A stretch of 10,348 nt of DNA from NCBI GenBank assembly GCA_017613475.1, contig JAGADT010000135.1:1-10348 (forward strand), read 5' to 3'. Source of the DNA: Desulfovibrionaceae bacterium (lineage in GTDB: Bacteria > Desulfobacterota > Desulfovibrionia > Desulfovibrionales > Desulfovibrionaceae). Shown here in pieces: positions 7,401-10,348 of this stretch (within the stretch, counting starts at the first letter, position 1; the number at the start of each line of letters is the position of its first letter). The notes beneath the pieces are model-generated. The model had not been told where the DNA came from and ran no database searches. It was given only the letters and a program-made list of their open reading frames with translations. The position numbers and the translations under genes are program-made.

Positions 7401-7488
7401 GCGGGCCATCATCCGCTATGCCCTCATCAATAACAGTTTAACCCTCTTCTTCCCCAACATGCCTGAAATCCGTTTCACACGGCAGTAG
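4438..7488 (+). CDS. Exported clostripain-family (C11) cysteine peptidase with two C-terminal beta repeats
   Basis: This encodes 1016 residues and has a strong AAGGAGG site. A signal peptide (about 1-27, ending G-L-A) precedes the peptidase domain. W-T-I-M-V-Y-M-D-G-D-N-N-L-E (36-49) is the typical N-terminal block of peptidase C11. V-P-W-N-H-G-S-G supplies the catalytic His159, and F-D-L-L-K-Y-E-L-C-L-M-G the catalytic Cys213, with Glu where family members usually have Asp two residues before the Cys. Clostripain-type enzymes cleave after Arg, and many self-process. The peptidase region extends to about 440; residues 450-830 are a beta-rich region I cannot name. Two copies of the neighbourhood repeat follow: 831-906 (F-L-E-G-V-W to T-R-E) and 930-1016 (L-A-G-Q-W to F-T-R-Q), joined by an Ala/Pro/Gln linker. 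The protein sits between genes 18 and 24 bases away, so it is an operon member. Fusion of this repeat to a C11 peptidase links the enzyme to the repeat proteins. Confidence 0.9.
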   Translation: MHLFLRTVVFLFCLAAALPGFCGKGLAQQAPQPAEWTIMVYMDGDNNLEHFALMDLLEMEQSIPENVHVIVLLDRHKGYSNVLGNWTGTRLYRVRRGAPFDIKQAANGMSVPLPENLASELLEDWGEADMADPATLTRFITAAAARFPARRYALVPWNHGSGASVNGMLSDEDGGRGVRGKGSMSISQFITAAEKGAAALPGKRFDLLKYELCLMGQLDVMAESARVADYALACPPEEPAQGSDYLNIMPLFRADVSTEELVRRMVDINVKYYAELGRPAAFSAYRLAHMKEVTEAMRQLTDQLKGLTGARFKELTRATCFATHYENLLEDLTRGQNAMSSVELADWLDRLEREVPGVSADALKRLREASRRLVYHAATTPNLPECRGVTLYLPLRREYEHSAYRSTAFARESGMAGYLSALYTAQDTLGDNKPKISNVVVGSPRLKPGRDGKSGADFDILPISHLTPFYRNVIRFDVTGTGILLTKLMQFDQHGTERRVCFEQLVTDSSDNKGRSDSGGSLFSEISPVYNDGTTTLMREFSVRYKVSNGTSLGDITITNLNPSRDFAKNVSIGYGLYRDSTTGGQDVLVQVQFSNRMRFPLKMTAYETDSNGRIIGMRGMLPRTDGVFRPEVTVLDANFNKRRTYGPPMPLSSGVFLLTVDMIDDGAQVGDIIVAETMNGAKAYAVSPVVPVRHNQEQVSLRENARQNGLGNLFGKYAMIELASFRKDPVLALPTFQTVEFHNTQPNFSFTARQGEKTSGSGLLNWMPLGLPQISLHKKSTLPGVPLGDTIQTWYAFLKGQGPERVWYCIGMGDGTRWALVPLEQYQEQFLEGVWISDTERWEFKGNTVQLTRDGHTGRGTFHLKEHILSATNMPADEYAVYLDREHGRMTLITRRGVASILTREGMAQPSAGTGGSQAPQAAPPAAQALAGQWLSGPETGYARLSITPVPGTQFFNLRLVSQGQGETVCTFAVSGQQLLATFRDNSRAIIRYALINNSLTLFFPNMPEIRFTRQ

Positions 7489-7512
7489 CGGCCCAGCCGC
7501 GGGAGTGTCCTC

Positions 7513-8604
7513 ATGATCAAGAAACTGTTCGCCTGCCTGCTTGCCCTCTTTCTCCTTGCCTTTGCCGCGGAGCCCATTCCGGCCCAGCCAAACATGCCCG
7601 CCTATGCGCAGGCCCTGCAGGGCGCGTGGGCCGGCAGCAATGGGCGGGATACCCTCATCCTCATGTTCATGGGCAGCAACTGCGCCCTGGGCATGAACGG
7701 CCAGCAGATGGCCGGCGTCTGGAACCTTGCGGGCAACCGCCTCAACATGCAGTTCCAGAACGGCAAAACCCTCTCGTACAGCATCGCCATGCAGGGGGAT
7801 TCGCTCATTCTGGATGGCAACATGCGCCTCACGCGGCAGGCCATGCCGGGCATGCCCCAGGCTGCGCCCTTCCCTGGCGGCCAGCCGCAGGGCGGGACCT
7901 GGGGAGGCCAGCCCCAAGGCGGCTCATGGGGCGGGCAGCCTCAAGGCGGTACATGGGGGGGACAGCCGCAGGGTGGACAGCCTCAGGGCGGAACCTGGGG
8001 TGGACAGCCGCAGCAGCCTTTTGCAGCCGCAAGCCCGCTTGAAGGCACCTGGTCGGTGCAGATCCCCCAGGGCAAGCGCTCTTTCCGCTTTGCCGGCAAC
8101 AGGTACGCCCAGCTCCTGAACGGCCAGGTCCTGGAGGAAGGCGTCTTTTCCCTGCTGCCTGACGGACGCTTCCAGTTCCAGGTCACCAGCGGCCAGTACG
8201 CGGGCCAGAGGGGGGAAAACCGCGTCAGCATCAATGGCAACGCGCTGACTGTCACCTGGCCTGAAGGAAACTCCATCACCTTCACCAGGGATGGCATGCC
8301 CGCCCAGCAGCCCGGGGCTTTTGGAGCCGCAACGCCGCTGGAAGGGCGCTGGATATGGGCTAAAAAGGCTTCGATAAGCTTCGGCTACGTTTTTTCCGGG
8401 AACCGCTTCACCTTTTTCTATAATGGCATGGAAGCATCCCGCGGGACCTTTGAGCTTACCCAGCTGCGCCTGATCATGCACCACGAAACAGGCCCTGACG
8501 CCGGCAAAACGGATGACCTGGGCTACAGGCTGGCCGGCAACCGCCTGGTCATCTTCACCTCGAACGACCCCAACATGCACCCCATCCCCTTTGTGCGCCA
8601 GTAA
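7513..8604 (+). CDS. Exported three-repeat protein with a GGQPQGGTW-type linker
   Basis: This encodes 363 residues, 24 bases after the peptidase gene, with GGGAG before the ATG. A signal peptide (about 1-24, ending I-P-A) precedes three beta-rich repeats at about 34-109, 175-260 and 275-363. The first carries C57 in C-x4-N-G-Q-Q, as in the 462-residue protein; the other two have Tyr or Phe at that place. Each ends in Arg: L-T-R-Q, F-T-R-D and, at the very C-terminus, F-V-R-Q. The second repeat is especially close to the third repeat of the 462-residue protein (P-L-E-G-x-W start, G-Q-x-A-G-Q-x-G and I-N-G-N late), so the two genes are paralogues that have diverged across the intergenic region. 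Residues 122-168 form a tandem Gly/Gln/Pro/Trp linker. No enzyme motif is visible. Structural, adhesive or inhibitory roles are all possible. Confidence 0.85.
   Translation: MIKKLFACLLALFLLAFAAEPIPAQPNMPAYAQALQGAWAGSNGRDTLILMFMGSNCALGMNGQQMAGVWNLAGNRLNMQFQNGKTLSYSIAMQGDSLILDGNMRLTRQAMPGMPQAAPFPGGQPQGGTWGGQPQGGSWGGQPQGGTWGGQPQGGQPQGGTWGGQPQQPFAAASPLEGTWSVQIPQGKRSFRFAGNRYAQLLNGQVLEEGVFSLLPDGRFQFQVTSGQYAGQRGENRVSINGNALTVTWPEGNSITFTRDGMPAQQPGAFGAATPLEGRWIWAKKASISFGYVFSGNRFTFFYNGMEASRGTFELTQLRLIMHHETGPDAGKTDDLGYRLAGNRLVIFTSNDPNMHPIPFVRQ
7876..8016 (+). repeat. Tandem 27-base in-frame repeat encoding a GGQPQGG[TS]W linker
   Basis: Four full 9-residue units (G-G-Q-P-Q-G-G-T/S-W) plus one shortened five-residue unit and a final partial unit lie between the first and second beta repeats. 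Synonymous third-base differences between units show the array is not freshly expanded. The shortened unit after the third copy indicates past slippage, and regularly spaced Trp residues make it unlike the Pro-rich linkers of the divergent paralogue. Confidence 0.9.
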
Positions 8605-8615
8605 GTGAAAAACGC

Positions 8616-8650
8616 GCCGGCGGCGCCTCCTAAAAAAAGACGCCGCCGGC
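8616..8650 (+). promoter_or_regulatory. Perfect 10-bp intergenic hairpin
   Basis: GCCGGCGGCG (8616-8625) pairs without mismatch with CGCCGCCGGC (8641-8650); the 15-base loop contains CCTCCT followed by seven A residues. No T-run follows, so it is not a standard plus-strand terminator. The 3' arm abuts AGGAAA, the ribosome binding site of the next gene. It may stabilise the upstream mRNA end or tune translation of the following gene. Confidence 0.55.
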
Positions 8651-8660
8651 AGGAAATGCC

Positions 8661-9047
8661 ATGAACCATCCATTAGCCGCCGCTGCCGCCTGGCTCTGCC
8701 TGCCTGGGCTTTTTTCACCCTGCCTGGCGGCAGATGCCGTGCCTGATTCCTGCAGGGAGTACAGGAACAGCCCCCGCTACGATACCTGCCAGAACGCCCG
8801 GAAATACGGGCTTTCGCTCAACGCGGCCGCGCTGGCGGAACAGCTGGCGGAACGGGATTTTGCGGCGGAATTCTGCGGTGCGGAGCCAGACCCTGCAACG
8901 CAGCGCCATACGCAATCCCTTTTGTCTGGGTCCGCCAATATGCGCGCCCTGCATGACGCCCACCTGGTTTCGCTACGCGAGCGCTGCGTGTACGACCCTG
9001 ACGGCTGGTGCCAAAGCATGGGCTTCCAGCGCCGCGGCAGGCGCTGA
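8661..9047 (+). CDS. Small exported Cys-containing protein of unknown function
   Basis: This encodes 128 residues. The first 24 form an Ala/Leu-rich signal peptide ending C-L-A-A, with cleavage likely before D-A-V-P-D. The mature protein is about 104 residues, probably mostly helical in the middle (N-A-A-A-L-A-E-Q-L-A-E-R-D-F-A-A-E), with Cys at 31, 43, 72, 109 and 117. This odd number leaves one free or linked to a partner. It ends in a basic tail, R-R-G-R-R. AGGAAA stands before the ATG. The gene lies 56 bases after the three-repeat protein, behind a strong hairpin, and 54 bases before the phosphatase. I do not recognise a family, and no repeat of the neighbouring type is present. Expression with the unit is likely but may be partly uncoupled by the hairpins on both sides. 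Confidence 0.65.
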   Translation: MNHPLAAAAAWLCLPGLFSPCLAADAVPDSCREYRNSPRYDTCQNARKYGLSLNAAALAEQLAERDFAAEFCGAEPDPATQRHTQSLLSGSANMRALHDAHLVSLRERCVYDPDGWCQSMGFQRRGRR

Positions 9048-9066
9048 GCGCCCGCTGGCAGCGCCT
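9027..9066 (+). promoter_or_regulatory. Mutually exclusive hairpins across the stop codon of the 128-residue protein gene
   Basis: GGCGCTG (9040-9046) can pair with CAGCGCC upstream (9027-9033, 6-base loop) or with the identical CAGCGCC downstream (9059-9065, 12-base loop, extended by A9039-T9066). The stop codon lies at 9045-9047, so ribosome position would decide which hairpin forms. No T-run follows, arguing against simple termination. Confidence 0.4.
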
Positions 9067-9101
9067 CCCCATGCCGCATCTTTTACCCAAAGGATCCCGT
9101 G

Positions 9102-9863
9102 ATGAAACGCCTGCTCCTGCCGCTCCTGGCCATCCTCCTGTGCGCCGGTCCTGCCTCCGCCCGCGTCACGTACGGGAAGGACGCCTCCACAAAACCGGAA
9201 GCCTATTTTTCTGTGAATGACCAGGGGCTGGACAGCGCCGCGCTTCTACCCCCGCCGCCGGACTATAACAGCATCCTTTTCCTGCACGACAGGGACATGT
9301 ACGCCTACGGACTTTCCCTAAGAGGCACGGAAAGGGCGAAGCAGGCCGCGGAAGACGCCGACACAAAACAATTGCCAAAAGTCTTTTCCAAAGCCTTTGG
9401 GGGGGAAATCACGCAGGAAGCCATGCCGGAACTCTTTTCGCTGCTCCGGCGCGCGAAGTCGGAACTTGGCAGCATGTCCACACGAACAGCAAAGGATACG
9501 TTTAAGCGCGTGCGCCCATTCGTCCTTTTTAACGACCCGACCTGCTACCCGCCCCATGAAAAAAAGCTGAGGAAGCAGCCCTCCTACCCTTCCGGGCACA
9601 GCTCCCAGGGCTGGGGCATTGCCCTGCTGCTGGCCGAAATCAACCCCGGCAGAAAGGAGATCATCCTGCGGCGGGGCTATGAATACGGGCAGAGCCGGGT
9701 CATCTGCGGCTACCACTGGCAGAGCGACGTGGACGCTGGCCGGCTTGCCGCGGCCGGGGGCCTCGCCAACCTGCACGCCAACCCAGCCTTCCTGCGCCAC
9801 CTGGAACGGGCGAAAAAGGAATTCGCGAAGCTTGCTGCGCAGGGAAAAGTCAAGACGGAGTAA
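9102..9863 (+). CDS. Class A non-specific acid phosphatase (PAP2 superfamily), exported
   Basis: This encodes 253 residues, typical of the PhoN/PhoC class A enzymes, which release phosphate from many organic phosphoesters in the periplasm. All three parts of the K-x6-R-P / P-S-G-H / S-R-x5-H-x3-D signature are intact: K131 to R138-P139, P163-S-G-H166, and S198-R199 to H205 and D209. H205 is the expected nucleophile and H166 the proton donor. A signal peptide (about 1-20, ending A-S-A) directs export. The ATG at 9102 is preferred to the GTG at 9099 because AAAGGA lies seven bases before it, against four for the GTG. It is the last gene of the plus-strand unit and is followed by a strong terminator. 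Its place behind secreted repeat proteins and a peptidase suggests extracytoplasmic nutrient scavenging, but that is inference. Confidence 0.93.
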   Translation: MKRLLLPLLAILLCAGPASARVTYGKDASTKPEAYFSVNDQGLDSAALLPPPPDYNSILFLHDRDMYAYGLSLRGTERAKQAAEDADTKQLPKVFSKAFGGEITQEAMPELFSLLRRAKSELGSMSTRTAKDTFKRVRPFVLFNDPTCYPPHEKKLRKQPSYPSGHSSQGWGIALLLAEINPGRKEIILRRGYEYGQSRVICGYHWQSDVDAGRLAAAGGLANLHANPAFLRHLERAKKEFAKLAAQGKVKTE

Positions 9864-9878
9864 GGAGAGGAAAAGCAG

Positions 9879-9930
9879 CGGCTCCCGCCGGCATCCCGAA
9901 TCAGGGAGAATGCCGGCGGGAGCCGTTTTT
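9879..9930 (+). terminator. Strong intrinsic terminator of the plus-strand unit
   Basis: CGGCTCCCGCCGGCA (9879-9893) pairs perfectly with TGCCGGCGGGAGCCG (9911-9925), giving a 15-bp stem; within the loop TCCC/GGGA can add four more pairs. Five T residues follow (9926-9930). It lies 16 bases after the phosphatase stop codon. Confidence 0.92.
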
Positions 9931-10112
9931 CATGGGCCTTTGCTTTCCGCTATCGTTCCCATCCCTTCCCGCGCGGGGAGGGCAGGGACGCGATGCAAAA
10001 AGGCGTTATGGAACGTGTTTATGGCGCGCAGGACCCCGCCAGGCTGTCAGGTCCAGCGTTGCAGGGCTTTTGCGTTTTTGGGGGCCGGATGGGGATTATG
10101 CCGGCCCTGAGG
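9931..10112. other. Intergenic stretch with two hairpins and no convincing gene
   Basis: I see no open frame here with a ribosome binding site and protein-like composition. Two imperfect or short hairpins are visible: 10027-10035 with 10050-10058 (eight G-C/A-T pairs and one A-A mismatch), and GGGCCGG 10082-10088 with CCGGCCC 10101-10107. Neither is followed on the minus strand by a T-run, so a clear terminator for the leftward gene is not evident. Confidence 0.4.
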
Positions 10113-10184
10113 TTATCTGGAGGCTTTTTTCGCGCGGCAGACGCCAAAGCCAACGAGGTTCATCCTTCTGCGTACAACGATCAT
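10113..10184 (-). CDS. Possible 23-residue basic peptide
   Basis: An ATG at 10184 follows AAAGGAG at suitable spacing and opens a 23-codon frame ending in TAA at 10113. The product starts M-I-V-V-R-R-R-M-N-L-V-G-F-G-V-C and ends R-A-K-K-A-S-R, making it strongly basic with one Cys. It begins 36 bases after the stop of the partial upstream gene on the same strand, so co-transcription is possible. The good ribosome binding site is the only support. No family is recognised, and chance is a real alternative. Confidence 0.3.
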   Translation of the reverse strand: MIVVRRRMNLVGFGVCRAKKASR

Positions 10185-10220
10185 GAGAGGCTCCTTTCCG
10201 AGCAGAAGCTGCGTTAGGTG

Positions 10221-10348
10221 TTAAGTTCCTGTATCAGGCAGCAGGAGATTACCATAGAGCAGAAGCTCTTTCCCCCTCACGCCTGAATGGTAGACGGAAT
10301 AATTGAAATGCAGCTCTGAAGACGCGCAGCTGCGGTACAGCTCCCGGA
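10221..10348 (-). CDS. 3' end of an unrecognised gene (truncated by window edge)
   Basis: One minus-strand frame stays open from the window edge to a TAA at 10221 and gives 41 C-terminal residues with protein-like composition: R-E-L-Y-R-S-C-A-S-S-E-L, then H-F-N-Y-S-V-Y-H-S-G-V-R-G-K-E, ending L-L-L-P-D-T-G-T. The other two minus frames give less natural sequences or stop earlier. The gene would converge on the phosphatase unit. Too little is visible to name a family. Confidence 0.45.
   Translation of the reverse strand, partial: RELYRSCASSELHFNYSVYHSGVRGKELLLYGNLLLPDTGT

Noticed and set aside
7876..8016. Tandem repeats considered as a CRISPR array or minisatellite outside genes
   Set aside because: The 27-base units are contiguous, have no spacers, stay in frame and encode a protein linker.
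7924..8718. Minus-strand open frame of 264 codons opposite the three-repeat protein gene
   Set aside because: It is antisense to an in-frame tandem repeat and conserved beta modules, and it crosses the intergenic hairpin.
9932..10217. Overlapping plus-strand frames after the phosphatase terminator
   Set aside because: They lack ribosome binding sites, overlap each other, have compositions typical of non-coding GC-rich sequence and begin directly after a terminator.
10200..10267. GAGCAGAAGCT repeated at 10200-10210 and 10257-10267
   Set aside because: An 11-base repeat of low complexity, partly inside a probable coding region, with no further structure to suggest a site.

Overview
The window is GC-rich, densely coded bacterial DNA without rRNA, tRNA, CRISPR array or recognisable transposase. 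Strong AGGAGG-type ribosome binding sites, compact intrinsic terminators and Sec signal peptides point to a Gram-negative bacterium. The mix of a large exported clostripain-type peptidase, a class A acid phosphatase and HicAB genes would suit a host-associated Desulfovibrionaceae-like organism, but that placement is inference.

Layout. Positions 2-442 are the 3' end of a DUF4139 (MuiA-like) gene, closed by a terminator at 522-560. Positions 560-1868 hold a HicA/HicB toxin-antitoxin module with an unusual arrangement: one hicA (645-830) followed by two different tandem hicB genes (980-1387 and 1452-1868). Two ATGCA/TGCAT inverted repeats flank a TTGACG -35 element upstream of hicA. A symmetrical terminator at 1891-1926 separates the module from a convergent minus-strand unit.

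Positions 1951-9863 form a secretion-oriented island of two divergent units leaving the 3632-3819 intergenic region. The minus unit (3631 to 1951) encodes a 462-aa exported protein with three beta-rich repeats joined by Pro-rich linkers, then a 93-aa exported protein. The plus unit (3820-9863) encodes a 199-aa exported protein, a 1016-aa exported clostripain-family (C11) cysteine peptidase with two C-terminal copies of the same kind of repeat, a 363-aa exported protein with three repeats and a Gly/Gln/Trp-rich tandem linker, a 128-aa Cys-containing exported protein, and a class A non-specific acid phosphatase. A 15-bp-stem terminator at 9879-9930 closes the unit. All seven proteins have an apparent signal peptide.

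The most interesting feature is the shared repeat: eight copies of an about 75-90-residue module, starting near L-x-G-x-W and ending in Arg followed by Gln, Asp or Glu, spread over three proteins of the two divergent units, one of them fused to an Arg-specific peptidase family. I do not recognise this combination as a described system. A working idea is a co-secreted set of repeat proteins with a dedicated peptidase; the function remains unknown.

Positions 9931-10220 hold no convincing large gene, only structured DNA and one possible 23-codon ORF on the minus strand. The window ends within the 3' part of an unrecognised minus-strand gene (10221-10348).
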